DNA of 64,000 nt, from the NCBI GenBank assembly GCA_016187725.1, contig JACPJE010000012.1, forward strand, positions 1 to 64,000. The letters are read 5' to 3'. Within the stretch, counting starts at the first letter, position 1, and every line of letters starts with the position of its first letter. This DNA is from Candidatus Latescibacterota bacterium (GTDB lineage Bacteria; Latescibacterota; UBA2968; UBA8231). The translations under genes and the position numbers were made by a program. Positions 8,883-19,200 of the stretch are shown here, one piece after another. The notes under the pieces were generated by a model, which was not told the origin of the DNA, searched no databases, and saw only the letters and a list, made by a program, of their open reading frames with translations.

Positions 8883-11485
8883 TAGGTATCCAGCCGCTCC
8901 AGGAGCTGCTGGCGTATCCTCTCCATCACTTCGTAGTTGACGATCTTCTGGCCGCGCCCATCCACCACGTAGAAGGCGTCGGTGGCCCGGTCGGCCACGG
9001 TGTTGATCAACGCGGTGTGGATGTCGAGTTCCTGCTCGCTGAGCACCTGGGTGATCTTGTAGAGCAGGCCCACCCGGTCCTGGGCGTCCACCTCGACCAC
9101 GGTATAGCGATCCGAAACCTGGTTCTCGAACTTCAGCTCGGGCGGGCGCAGGTGGTCCTCGCCCTTGCGGGCGCGCCAGTTCCAATTGGCGCTGTACTGC
9201 CCGAAGAGCTGATCCTCCTCTATCGCCCCGCCGATGACCTGGGCCAGTTGCTCCCCCACCCGCTGCTGCTTGCGCTGGGGCAGGACCGGGCCGCCGTCCA
9301 CGTCGGTCACCTGGAAGGTGTCCAGCACCACGGCGTCGGCGCGGGTATTGACCTGGGCGCGCAGGATGTCGATGTCGTTGACCGCCAGCACCGCGCAGAT
9401 CTTGGCCAGCAGGTGGCGCTGGTCCCGGGTGCAGATGGCCAGCTCGGTATAGGCCGGCCTCTCGGCGAACTCCAGCGCCAGCGGCTGCCCCTCCAAGTCC
9501 TCGATCAGGCCCAGGTGGGCCTCGATCTGGTCGCGGTTATAGGCCATCAGGTAACGGGAAGGCAGCTGCTGCACGTGGGCCTGGAAGGCGGCCACCTTGT
9601 GGGCCGGCCAGGTGCCGGTGATGAAGCGCAGGTGCATCTCGAGCAACTGGCGGACGTGGTGCTGCTCCTCCAGGGTCTTCAGCCCGGACTCGATCTGCTC
9701 CCGGGTCTTGTGATACAGGTCCCAGAGCAGGGCCCCCTGCCAGTCGGTCCAGGCGTCGCGGGCCACAGCGGACAGGTCGGCATAGGAGATCAGGTACAGG
9801 GCCTCCAGCCAACTGATATTGGCGAAGAGCCCGGCGAACTCGGCGATCATCCGGTAGTCGTCCAGATCGCGGCGCTGGGAGATGATCACCATGTCCTGGT
9901 GGTGCTCCACCAGAAAGAGCACGAAGCGCCGATCCTCGCGGGGCAGCTCAATCCGCTCCAGCAGCTGGCCGGCCATCTCCAGCCCGCAGACAATGTGGTC
10001 CTCCCGCCTGGACTTGCCGATGTCGTGCAGCAGCACGCCCAGGTAGAGCAGCTCGCGGCGCGGGAAGGCAGAGAAGAGGTGGTTGAGGGGCCGCTGCTCG
10101 GCCTCGCGGCCCAGAGATTCCAGATTATCCAGGGCCACCAGCACGTGTTCGTCCACGGTGTAGAGGTGGTAGATATCGTACTGCACCAGGCAGGTGAGCG
10201 CCCCGAACTCGGGCAGGTACGCCCCCAGCACCCCCAGCTGGTGCATGGCCCGCAGGGTGCGGGAGGCGCACTGCCGGCGCTTGAGGATGGCCATGAAGAG
10301 GTCGCGGGCTTCGGGCGAGCGCCGCACCTGGTCGTCGATCAGATGCAGGGAGGCGCGGATGGCGCGCTGGGCCTGTTCGCTGAGGCGCAGCCTGCGGGTC
10401 TGCAGGAGGGAGAAAAGGCGCAGCAGGCGCAGGGGCTCGGCGGCGAAATAGGCCTCGCCCTCCCGCAATTCGATCTTCTCATTCACCACCTCCACCCCTT
10501 CTTCCAGCAGCAGCCGCCGGCCTTCGCGCTCCCGGCTGGTCAGTTGCTCAAAGGCGCGCTCCACCAGGTTGTACACCGCCCGCGCGTGGAGGTAGTACTG
10601 TTGCATGAACTGCTCCACCGCCAGTTCCCTGCCCCGGTCCTCGTACCCGAAGCGGCGGGCGATCTGGGGCTTGAGGGCGTGCTCCAGCACGTCGTGACGC
10701 CGGCCCACTTCGAAGTGCAATTCGTGGCGCACCCGCCAGAGGAACTCGCGGCCTCGGGCCAGGGCGGCGCTTTCTTCGGCGTCCAGCAGACGCTGCCGCC
10801 ACGACTCCACCTCGGGCCCGCCGGCTTTGGCCTTGAGCGCCCATTCGAGCACCTGGAGATCGCGCAGCCCGCCGGGGCTCTCCTTGAGATTGGGTTCGAG
10901 CAGTTGCACCGAACCGCCGGCCTGGCTGCGGGCCTGATGCCACTGGCGCAGCCCGGCCACCGTCTGGCGGGGGAGCTTGGCGTAGAGCCGCTGCTGGAAC
11001 TGGGCGAAGAGGTCGGGATCGCCGGCCAGCAGACGGCCATCCATCATCGCGGTGCGGGCGTCCAGCTCCTGGTGGGACATCTCCACCACCTCGGCCAGGG
11101 TGCGGCTGCTGTGGCCCACCTCGAAACCCAGATCCCACAGCGGCCGCAGCGCCCCGGAGATGAAGCCGGCCTGTTTGTCTCTGGCCTTGGGAAAGAGGAA
11201 GAGCAGGTCCACGTCCGAGTACGGACTCATCTCCTGGCGCCCGTACCCCCCCAGGGCCACCAGGGCATGGGAGCCCTGGGGAGCCGGGGCTCCGGCGCAG
11301 ATTTCGAGCACCAGGGCATCCATGCCCTCGGCCAGGGCGCGGGCCGTCTCCAGGCCGCCGGCCCCCTGCTGGTGGGCCTGTCTGAGGTGCTCCAGCTGCC
11401 CCTTCCAGAAAGCCTGCCTTATTTTGGCTAGCGACCTGCCTCCCTCTGCAGCCAGCGCGGCGCGCAGCTCTTCCCTGGCCTTCAT
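8882..11485 (-). CDS. glnD: [Protein-PII] uridylyltransferase/uridylyl-removing enzyme
   Basis: 867 residues, close to the usual GlnD length. The nucleotidyltransferase signature GGYGRQEMSPYSDVDLLFLF lies at about residues 75-95, the HD hydrolase motif HDIGKSRRED near 487, and two C-terminal ACT domains that bind glutamine lie at about 690-760 and 795-867. The enzyme uridylylates PII proteins when glutamine is low and removes UMP when it is high, linking nitrogen status to ammonium assimilation. Its ATG overlaps the lon stop codon by 4 bp, so it is translated from the lon transcript. No amtB, glnK or glnA is present in the window. Confidence 0.95.
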   Translation of the reverse strand: MKAREELRAALAAEGGRSLAKIRQAFWKGQLEHLRQAHQQGAGGLETARALAEGMDALVLEICAGAPAPQGSHALVALGGYGRQEMSPYSDVDLLFLFPKARDKQAGFISGALRPLWDLGFEVGHSSRTLAEVVEMSHQELDARTAMMDGRLLAGDPDLFAQFQQRLYAKLPRQTVAGLRQWHQARSQAGGSVQLLEPNLKESPGGLRDLQVLEWALKAKAGGPEVESWRQRLLDAEESAALARGREFLWRVRHELHFEVGRRHDVLEHALKPQIARRFGYEDRGRELAVEQFMQQYYLHARAVYNLVERAFEQLTSREREGRRLLLEEGVEVVNEKIELREGEAYFAAEPLRLLRLFSLLQTRRLRLSEQAQRAIRASLHLIDDQVRRSPEARDLFMAILKRRQCASRTLRAMHQLGVLGAYLPEFGALTCLVQYDIYHLYTVDEHVLVALDNLESLGREAEQRPLNHLFSAFPRRELLYLGVLLHDIGKSRREDHIVCGLEMAGQLLERIELPREDRRFVLFLVEHHQDMVIISQRRDLDDYRMIAEFAGLFANISWLEALYLISYADLSAVARDAWTDWQGALLWDLYHKTREQIESGLKTLEEQHHVRQLLEMHLRFITGTWPAHKVAAFQAHVQQLPSRYLMAYNRDQIEAHLGLIEDLEGQPLALEFAERPAYTELAICTRDQRHLLAKICAVLAVNDIDILRAQVNTRADAVVLDTFQVTDVDGGPVLPQRKQQRVGEQLAQVIGGAIEEDQLFGQYSANWNWRARKGEDHLRPPELKFENQVSDRYTVVEVDAQDRVGLLYKITQVLSEQELDIHTALINTVADRATDAFYVVDGRGQKIVNYEVMERIRQQLLERLDT

Positions 11486-13935
11486 CGGCTCCGGGTCCTG
11501 AGTTTGGCCCTGGGCTTGGCTTTGGCCTTGCCCGCTGCTTTTTTTCGCGGGGCGAGCTGGACCTCCGCGGGGCGCTTTCCCCCCAGCAGCGCCAGCTTCA
11601 GCACCTGGTCGAAGCGCTCCACCAGTTCAAAGCGCATCTGGGCCCGGATCGGCGCGGGGATCTCCTCCAGATCGTTGGCGTTCCTGGCCGGCAGGATCAC
11701 CCGTCGGATGCCGGCCCGCTGGGCGGCCAGCACCTTGTCGCGGATGCCCCCCACCGGCAGCACTCGGCCGCGCAGGGTGATCTCGCCGGTCATGGCCAGG
11801 TCGCTGCGCACCGCCCGGCCGGTGAAGAGGGAGACCAGGGCCACGGCCAGGGCGATGCCCGCCGAAGGCCCCTCCTTGGGCGTGGCCCCGGCAGGCACGT
11901 GGATGTGGACGTCGGCCTCGCTCAGATCCTTGGCCTTCACCCCCCAGTCGTCGGCCCGGGTCCGCAGATAGCTGAGGGCGGTCCGGGCCGATTCCCGCAT
12001 CACCTCCCCCAACTGGCCGGTCAGGATCAGCTGCTCCTTGCCCTGCATGCGGGTGGCCTCGATGAAGAGGATCTCCCCGCCCACCGCGGTGGCAGCCAGG
12101 CCGGTGACCACCCCCACCTCGCCCTTGCCGGCGGCGACCTCGGCGAAGAAATGGGCCGGTCCCAGGTACTCCTCCAGCTCGCCGGCCTTGAGCTTGAAAC
12201 GCCGCCGCTTGCCCTCGATGATGCGCCGGGCCGCCTTGCGGCACAGGGCGCCCAATTGCCGCTCCAGCTGGCGCAGACCGGCCTCGCGGGTGTACTCGCC
12301 GATCAGCCGCGCCAGGGCCTCGTCGGCCAGCTGCAACTGGCCCGGGCGCAGGCCGTGCCCCTCCACCTGCTTGGGCAGCAGGTGCCGGCGGGCGATCTGC
12401 AGCTTTTCGTCGGGGGTGTACCCGGGAATGGGGATCTCCTCCATGCGGTCGCGCAGCGCCGGCGGCACCGGCCCTAGGAGGTTGGCGGTGGCGATGAAGA
12501 GCACCTTGGACAGGTCGAAGGGCACGTCGAGGTAGTGATCCACAAAGGTGTTGTTCTGCTCCGGGTCCAGCACCTCGAGCAGGGCCGAGCCCGGATCGCC
12601 GCGGAAATCGGCCCCCAGCTTGTCGATCTCGTCGAGCATGAAAACCGGATTGTTCGCCCCGGCCTTGCGCAGCCCCTGGATGATGCGGCCGGGCAGCGAG
12701 CCGATATAGGTGCGGCGGTGGCCGCGGATCTCGGCTTCGTCGTGGACCCCCCCCAGCGAGATGCGCAGGAACTTGCGGCCCATGGCCCGGGCGATGGAGC
12801 GGCCCAGGGAAGTCTTGCCCACCCCCGGCGGTCCCACGAAGCAGAGGATGGGCCCCTTGGTCTCCTGGCGCAGCCGGCGCACGGCCAGGAATTCTAGAAT
12901 GCGATCCTTCACCTTCTCCAGGCCGTAGTGGTCCTCGGCCAGCACCCGCGCGGCGGCGCTCAGGTCCAGGTCGTCCTGGGTGGACACTGCCCAGGGCAGG
13001 GCCAGCAGCCAGTCGAGATAGGTGCGCGCCATCGAGTATTCCGGCGAAGAGCTGTTCATCTGCTCCAGCCGGCGCAATTCGCGCTCGGCGGCCTCCCTGC
13101 CCTCGGGGGAGAGTTGGACCGCCTCCACCCTGGCGCGCAACTCCTCGCCCTCGGCCAGTTGCGGGTCGTCGCCGGACAGCTCCTTCTGGATGTGCTTGAG
13201 CTGCTCGCGCAGATAGTACTCGCGCTGCGACTTGCCCAGCTTCTCCTGGACCTGGGCCTGGATCTTCATGCCCACCTCGAGGATCTCCTGCTCGCGGGCC
13301 AGCAGTCCGGTCAGGTACTCGAGCCGCTGGCCGATGTCCAGCAGTTCGAGGAGTTTCTGTTTTTCCTCCAGGGCCAGGTCGAGGTTGGAGACCACAAAGT
13401 CGGCCAGCCTCCCCGGGTGGTCGATGTTCATGGCGATGATCTGCAATTCGCGGGCCATGTTGGGGGTCATCTCGACGATGGCCTTGAACTGCCGGTGCAC
13501 GGTGCGGCACAGGGCCTGCACCTGGGTGGACTCCGGGTCGCCCTCGTCTTCCAGCCTGAGGATCCGGCCCTTGAGGAAGGGGGTCTCCTGCACCAGTTCG
13601 CCCAGGCCGCAACGGGCCAATCCCTGGATGATCAGCCGCACGGTGCCGTCTGGCATCCGCCACAGCTTGTGGATCTTGGTCGCCGTGCCCATCCGGTACA
13701 GGTCGGCGGCTCCCGCCTCCTCGGCATCGAGGTTCTGCTGGGCGAAGATGGCCAGCAGGCCGTTGCTTTCGGCCGCCGCCTCCAGGGTGCGCAGGGCCCG
13801 CGTCCCCCCGGCGGTGAGCTGGTGGGGCATGTAGGGATAGACCACGGTATGGCGCACCGGCAGGATGGGCATTTCGGCAGGCAGGCCGCCGGGCGGGGCC
13901 TCGACCACCGCGATGGGAAACTGGGATTCGGACAC
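11482..13935 (-). CDS. lon: ATP-dependent Lon protease
   Basis: 817 residues, typical of bacterial Lon. It has an N-terminal substrate-binding domain (LPVRHTVVYPYM), a coiled middle, and an AAA+ module with Walker A GPPGVGKT and Walker B FMLDEIDK. The serine-lysine protease domain carries GPSAGIAL (catalytic Ser near 690) and GGIRDKVLAA (catalytic Lys near 733). The C-terminal tail is Lys/Arg/Ala-rich. Lon degrades misfolded and regulatory proteins in the cytoplasm. It is transcribed divergently from hflX, another stress-related gene, and upstream of glnD. Confidence 0.96.
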   Translation of the reverse strand: MSESQFPIAVVEAPPGGLPAEMPILPVRHTVVYPYMPHQLTAGGTRALRTLEAAAESNGLLAIFAQQNLDAEEAGAADLYRMGTATKIHKLWRMPDGTVRLIIQGLARCGLGELVQETPFLKGRILRLEDEGDPESTQVQALCRTVHRQFKAIVEMTPNMARELQIIAMNIDHPGRLADFVVSNLDLALEEKQKLLELLDIGQRLEYLTGLLAREQEILEVGMKIQAQVQEKLGKSQREYYLREQLKHIQKELSGDDPQLAEGEELRARVEAVQLSPEGREAAERELRRLEQMNSSSPEYSMARTYLDWLLALPWAVSTQDDLDLSAAARVLAEDHYGLEKVKDRILEFLAVRRLRQETKGPILCFVGPPGVGKTSLGRSIARAMGRKFLRISLGGVHDEAEIRGHRRTYIGSLPGRIIQGLRKAGANNPVFMLDEIDKLGADFRGDPGSALLEVLDPEQNNTFVDHYLDVPFDLSKVLFIATANLLGPVPPALRDRMEEIPIPGYTPDEKLQIARRHLLPKQVEGHGLRPGQLQLADEALARLIGEYTREAGLRQLERQLGALCRKAARRIIEGKRRRFKLKAGELEEYLGPAHFFAEVAAGKGEVGVVTGLAATAVGGEILFIEATRMQGKEQLILTGQLGEVMRESARTALSYLRTRADDWGVKAKDLSEADVHIHVPAGATPKEGPSAGIALAVALVSLFTGRAVRSDLAMTGEITLRGRVLPVGGIRDKVLAAQRAGIRRVILPARNANDLEEIPAPIRAQMRFELVERFDQVLKLALLGGKRPAEVQLAPRKKAAGKAKAKPRAKLRTRSR

Positions 13936-13984
13936 GTTCTCGCTCCCTCGCTAGTTCCGGTTATTCGCCTAGGGTATGCCTTCG

Positions 13985-14014
13985 CTTGACAGGTGTCAAG
14001 GAGACCGTCATATT
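13985..14014 (+). promoter_or_regulatory. hflX promoter with palindromic -35 facing lon
   Basis: TTGACA (13986-13991) and CATATT (14009-14014) are 17 bp apart, upstream of hflX. The -35 is half of a perfect 16-bp palindrome, CTTGACAGGTGTCAAG (13985-14000). Its other half gives a TTGACA facing lon, though the matching -10 (TACCCT) is weak. Confidence 0.6.
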
Positions 14015-14055
14015 GATCCTTAGACTTCTGTTGACCCCGGAGGTGTTCCCCCCTA

Positions 14056-15357
14056 TTGAGTGACCCCGTCGCCCCTCCTAGCCCCCAGCCCGTGCTGCTG
14101 GTCGGCGTGTCCCTGCCCCATATCCCGGTCTGGGAAGCCGAGGACTCGCTGGACGAACTCAGCCGCCTGGCTCACACCGCCACCCTCCGCGAAGGGGCGC
14201 GCCTGCTCCAGCACCGGGAGCGCATAGACCCGACCTACTATATCGGCAAAGGCAAGGCCGACGAACTCAAACCCCTGGCCCAAGGCTGCGGCGCCGACTT
14301 GGTCGTCTTCGACAACGACCTCTCGCCGGCCCAGATGCGCAACCTCGAAAAACTGACCGGCCTGCGCATCCTCGACCGCAGCGGCCTGATCCTCGACATC
14401 TTCGCCCTCCACGCCCGCACCCACACCGCCCAGCTCCAGGTGGAACTGGCCCAGCTCAACTACCTGCTGCCCCGCCTCACCCGCCAGTGGTCCCACCTCT
14501 CGCGCCAGGCCGGCGGGGGCGCCATCCGCGGCATGGGCGCGGTGGGCGTGCGCGGCCCGGGCGAAACCCAGCTGGAAATAGACCGCCGCCTGATCCGCCG
14601 GCGCATCAGCGAACTCAACCTCAAGCTGGAGCGCATCAGCGGGCAGCTGGCCACCAGCCGCAAGAAGCGCCGGGAGGAATTCAAGGTGGCTCTGGTGGGC
14701 TACACCAACGCCGGCAAATCCACCCTGATGCGCGCCCTTTCCGGGGCCCAGGTGCTGGTGGCCGACCAGCTCTTCGCCACCCTCGATTCCACCACCCGGG
14801 CCGTGCAGCTGGGCCAGCGGCGCAAGATCCTGCTCACCGACACGGTGGGTTTCATCCGCCGGCTGCCCCACCACCTCTTCGCCTCCTTCCACGCCACCCT
14901 CGAAGAGGCCCTGCAGGCCGACCTGCTCCTCCACGTAGTGGACATGAGCCACCCTCAGTACGAGCAGCAGAAAACCACCGTCGATGCGGTGTTGAGGGAA
15001 TTGGGGCTGGAGGACAAGCCGACCCTGCTGGTCTACAACAAGATCGACCGCGTCGATCCGGCCGAGGAGGAGCGGCTGGCCCGCCACTACGCCCGGCAGG
15101 CCGGCGCGGTGGCGGTCTCGGCCCTCAGCGGCGTGGGCCTGAAAATCCTGCGGGAAAAGATCCTTTTCTACAGCCAGGAGGAGGAGGTGACCGTGGATCT
15201 CCACATCCCCCAGCAGGAGGGCCGCTTGCTCTCCCAGCTCCACCACCAGGGAGAAGTCCTCGCCCAGGACTTTGCCGAGGACCAGGTGCGTTTGCGGGTC
15301 CGCCTGGATCGCTTCTGGGTCCGGCGCTGGCGGCTGGAGCGTTTCGCCCCCGCCTAG
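14056..15357 (+). CDS. hflX: Ribosome-associated GTPase HflX
   Basis: 433 residues. The N-terminal HflX domain (YIGKGKADEL, VVFDNDLSP) is followed by a helical linker with GPGETQLE(I)DRR and a G domain with G1 GYTNAGKST, G3 DTVGFIRRLP and G4 NKID. HflX splits or rescues stalled ribosomes, notably after heat stress. The start codon is TTG at 14056, supported by GGAGGT 11 bp upstream and by the absence of a better start. The position next to lon suggests a shared stress-response context. Confidence 0.95.
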   Translation: MSDPVAPPSPQPVLLVGVSLPHIPVWEAEDSLDELSRLAHTATLREGARLLQHRERIDPTYYIGKGKADELKPLAQGCGADLVVFDNDLSPAQMRNLEKLTGLRILDRSGLILDIFALHARTHTAQLQVELAQLNYLLPRLTRQWSHLSRQAGGGAIRGMGAVGVRGPGETQLEIDRRLIRRRISELNLKLERISGQLATSRKKRREEFKVALVGYTNAGKSTLMRALSGAQVLVADQLFATLDSTTRAVQLGQRRKILLTDTVGFIRRLPHHLFASFHATLEEALQADLLLHVVDMSHPQYEQQKTTVDAVLRELGLEDKPTLLVYNKIDRVDPAEEERLARHYARQAGAVAVSALSGVGLKILREKILFYSQEEEVTVDLHIPQQEGRLLSQLHHQGEVLAQDFAEDQVRLRVRLDRFWVRRWRLERFAPA

Positions 15358-15376
15358 GGGCACCTGGTCGTACACA

Positions 15377-15583
15377 ATGGACGAAGAAGACCTCCGCGAA
15401 TGGTGCGCCCTTTCTCCGGCAGAGCGCTTTGTCGAATCCCAGAAGCTCTGGGAGGTGTTCCTGCTCCTGGGAGGAACCTATGACCCAGAACCCGATACCC
15501 AGAGCCCTTTCCATTCTCTTTACTTCCCAGACCAGGGCCCTGCTGATGGGAGGTCAGGCCTGCATCCTCTACGGGGCCGCTGA
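15377..15583 (+). CDS. Small protein overlapping a nucleotidyltransferase gene
   Basis: A 68-residue ORF, acidic at the N-terminus (MDEEDL), with SPAERFVESQKLWEVFLLLGG and DPEPDTQSPF. The ORF begins 19 bp after hflX and overlaps the next gene by 104 bp in another frame. The first 50 residues look like a real protein; the last 18, inside the overlap, do not obviously. It may be the partner (antitoxin-like or chaperone-like) of the nucleotidyltransferase, or its leader peptide. I cannot assign a family. Confidence 0.5.
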   Translation: MDEEDLREWCALSPAERFVESQKLWEVFLLLGGTYDPEPDTQSPFHSLYFPDQGPADGRSGLHPLRGR

Positions 15584-16214
15584 GTTCAGCCGCGACATCG
15601 ACCTGGCGATCCTGGTCTCGCCAGAGAACCTGGATCACCTGCGCGCCGCCCTGAAGGCGCTTCAAGCTGAACCCATCTACTTCCCCCGCCTCACTGAGGA
15701 AGTCCTCCGCCGAGGCCATGCCTGTCATTTCCGCTGCCGTGCGGCCGAAGGTCTGCGTATCGACGTGATGGGCAGGTGGAGAGGAATGGGGGAATTTTCG
15801 GAGTTGTGGGAGCGGCGGATAGAAATCGACCTGCCTGAGGTGGGGCAGGTAGCCGTAATGGCAGTGGAAGACCTGGTCAAGAGCAAGAAAACCCAGCGAG
15901 ACAAGGACTGGCCGATGATCCGGCGACTGCTGGAAGTGGATTTCTACCGGCACGGCCTGGACGCTTCCACAGCTAGGGTGCGCTTCTGGCTGGCCGAGGG
16001 CCGGACCCCGGAAATTCTCCAGGTCCTTGCTGAAAAATATCCAGAATTTACTCGGGAGGCGGCCCGGCGACGCCCTCTACTCAGCGAAGCGCTTGCTGGG
16101 GACGCAGCCTCACTAGCGCGTATGTTGCGGGAAGAAGAGGATCAGGAGCGAGCACTGGACCGCCAGTACTGGGCGCCGCTCAAGGAAGAGCTGGAGCGCT
16201 GGCGCCGCCAGTGA
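15480..16214 (+). CDS. Nucleotidyltransferase-fold protein (possible toxin-antitoxin component)
   Basis: 244 residues starting at the ATG at 15480, preceded by GGGAGGAA. The segment MGGQACILYGAAEFSRDIDLAI fits the minimal nucleotidyltransferase pattern: a GG turn, then an Asp-x-Asp pair that binds metal, with a third acidic residue probably in RIDVMG. Proteins of this type (DUF6036/AbiEii-like) are often encoded beside a small partner and act as NMP-transferring toxins or uncharacterised modifiers. The C-terminal half is helical and charged. The pair with 15377-15583 fits a toxin-antitoxin-like module, but the specific family is not settled. Confidence 0.65.
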   Translation: MTQNPIPRALSILFTSQTRALLMGGQACILYGAAEFSRDIDLAILVSPENLDHLRAALKALQAEPIYFPRLTEEVLRRGHACHFRCRAAEGLRIDVMGRWRGMGEFSELWERRIEIDLPEVGQVAVMAVEDLVKSKKTQRDKDWPMIRRLLEVDFYRHGLDASTARVRFWLAEGRTPEILQVLAEKYPEFTREAARRRPLLSEALAGDAASLARMLREEEDQERALDRQYWAPLKEELERWRRQ

Positions 16215-16221
16215 ATTGTCT

Positions 16222-19200
16222 TCACTTCACCAGGGCCATCTTGCGCACCTGCACCTGCTCCCCCACCCGCACCCGGCAGAAGTACACCCCGCTGCCCAGG
16301 AACTGGCCGGCGCTGTCCAGCCCGTCCCACACCGCCCGGTAGTAGCCCGGCTTCATCGGCTCCTCCAACAGGGTCTGCACCCGCTGGCCCAGCAGGTCGT
16401 AGATCTCCACCGCCACCAGCGCCGATCCCCTGACCCCCAGGGGCACGGTGAAGGGGATGGTAGTGCTGGGGTTGAAGGGGTTGGGGTAGTTCGGCCCCAG
16501 GGAGAAGTTCTTGGGCAGGGCAAGTTCAGTCGGATCGTTGAGCAAGCGGATGGCAGTACTCTGATAAGATGAAGCGAGGAATTTGCCCTCTCTCAGCCGC
16601 AGCGACTCCGGGTAACCGTCCCGATGGAGTTTCACCTTCACCCGCAACAGCTCGCCCTCACCCGAGGCGGACCAGCCCTTGCCCCGGCGGGCTGCGGCCA
16701 CTCCCAGCCGGCCTTCCTCCGGTGCCACCCGCCTGGTGTACCCCTGCGGGTTGTCGCGGAAGATCCCCGCTGCCTCCAGGCCTTCCTCCTCTACCTCCAT
16801 CTCCCCTGGATCGTAGACCAGCTCGAGATCGTATCCCGCCAGGTCTCCCAGCCCCTTTGCCCGGTAGACCAGTTCGATCACCAAGCCTTGGCACCACTCG
16901 CCGGCGAACTGCGGCGCCGAGACCTCTACCCCGGCCTGCCCGTTGTCGCGCAGGTAGGCCGGCTTGAAGACCGGGGGCGCTCCCAAGCCGGTGGTGTTGC
17001 TGATATTCGAGCTGGTCACGACTAGATCCTCGATACTCACCCGGAGGTCGTTGTTCAGGTCGGCTGATTTGAAGTAGGCCGCACTGGTATTGGTGCCCCA
17101 GGCCGCGTCGATGGCGTTGATGTCGTCCTCGTCGATCTCGTTGTCCTCGGTCACATCCCCGGCCTTCAGTTGGTGGCCGTCCTGCCCGAGGAGGAAGGAG
17201 GCGTCGCCGCGCACGTCCGAGGCGAAGAAGCCGTGGCTGCTGCCGAGGATCAGCACCTCGCCGTTGCGCACGGCGATGGTATCGGTCCGCCCGCTCAGAT
17301 GGCTGGTGTCCTTGACGGTCAGCACATAGCGGCCTGCCGGCACGCTGTACAGGCTCAGGGCGCCCGAGGAACTGGTCTGCACCTCCACGGTGTCGGTGGT
17401 GCTGGCCAGGTCGTCGTTGGCCGAGCGGAACCTGCTTTCTACCACATCGGCCGTGCTGCCGGGCAGGCGCAGGTGGACGTCGAGCAGGGTGGAGTGGTTG
17501 CCATTGCCGATGGGCGACGAGCGGCCTTCGAGCAGCACGGTGGCTTCGATACGTCCCCTGCCCACCACCTGCACCTGGGCGTTCTGGACGGACATGCCGG
17601 TACTGCTCTTCAGGGACACCGAATTCCCCGCCAGGTTGAGGGCTGCATCGTCGTCGAACTTGATGGCACTGGTCCCACTGATACTGTTGCCGACCACCAC
17701 CCGGAAACTGGCCAGCCGGGCCGGATTGGCAGCGGTGCCCACCAGCTCGCCGCCGGGCTTGGTCTTGGTGAACCTCACCTTGGTGCCCGAGGTGGTGTTC
17801 TCCACCACGCTGCCCCCACTGAACACCACCCCCAGATCGGTGAAGGGGCTGGAGGAGTTGACCACCGAAAAGACCGAGGATTGGAGGTCGACCACCGCGC
17901 TGATCGCCTCAGCGGCCATCCCTCCGGACTGGACCAGCACCTCGAAGGTGAGGGTATCGCCTGCCCCCACGGTGACCTTGTTGGGGCTGAGCGACAGGTG
18001 CGGGCTGAGCCCGGAACCGGTCTTGACCACCAGCCGGTTCGAGGCTTCGCTCACCTGCCCGGTGGTGTTGTCGGAGAAGGTGGGGTCGGCGCTGATGCCG
18101 GCGTAGATGGCATAGGAGCCCTCGGCCAGGGCAAAGGTGCTGGTCTTGGTGTCCCAGTTGAAGGCATTGCCCTCGCTCTCTCGGATGGCGGTGATGGTGC
18201 CCGAGGTGGTGCCGGTGCTACTGTTGAGGATCACCGGGTTGGCAGCCTCCAGCGCCTGCAGGCTGCTCAGTCCCGAACTGGTCGAGGCGTAGAGGCGGAT
18301 ATAGGCGTCGTCGGTGCTGGCGCCGTCGTCCACCAGGTAGTCGTCCCATTCCAGGCGGATGAGGTCTCCCTGGCTGATCTCGGGCATGCGGGTCTTGAGC
18401 AGGATGCTGGGAGCGTGGGTGACCACCAAGGAGCCCCCCTTGGCCACCTGCACGTTGCCGTTGCCGTCGTCGATCACCGCGTAGAGCCATACCCGGGTGC
18501 CGCTGACCGGCACGCTGTTGGGCGGACTGCGCAGGTTCCACGCGTACATGTCGCTGGGGCCGTCCCCGTTTTCGGACAGGCCGCTGACGATGAGCCGGGT
18601 GTCCGCGTCGCTGGTCAGCGAGGTGGACGAAGCCCCCGCCTCGGTGGAGTGATCCGTCGCTGCCGGATCGTCGGTGGTGAAGTACAGGGAGATGCTGGCG
18701 TTGTTGTCCAGGTCCTGATCCCCCGGCCCCTTCTGCCACTGGATGGTGTAGACCGGCTGGGAGCGGCTGAAGACCTGCCGCTGGGTGTCCTTGGCCGGCT
18801 CGTAGAAGACAAAGGAGGGCGAATGGCGCAGCACCAGCGCCGCACTGCTGTTGCCCACCGTGGCGCTGAACGAGTCGCTGGCCACCGCGTAGAGGTAGTA
18901 GAGCCCCTGGGCGATCTGCGGCGAGGTGACGTCCCACGAGTACTGGTGGTCGTGGCTGGTCAGCGAGGTGGTGGAGGTGATGGCCGTGCCCCGGGTCCCG
19001 GAGACGCTCTTGCCCAGCACGAAATTCTGGTTGGGATAGACGCCCTTGGCCGAGAGCGAGGTGATGCCGGTGGCCGAGGCGTAGAAGAGCTGCACCCGGG
19101 CCTGGCTGTCGTAATCCACCACACTGAAATCCAGGTCGTAGGGATTGGCCCTCAGGCCGCTGCGCACCCCGGTGTCCACCGTGTCGGCCCCGCTGGGGTC

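Noticed and set aside
9017-11431. 804-residue ORF on the plus strand opposite glnD
   Set aside because: Antisense shadow of a clear glnD gene; the translation is low-complexity and has no domain or signal.
14487-16214. 575-residue plus-strand ORF as one gene
   Set aside because: Its first 330 codons are an out-of-frame shadow of hflX; only the part from the ATG at 15480 is a plausible gene.
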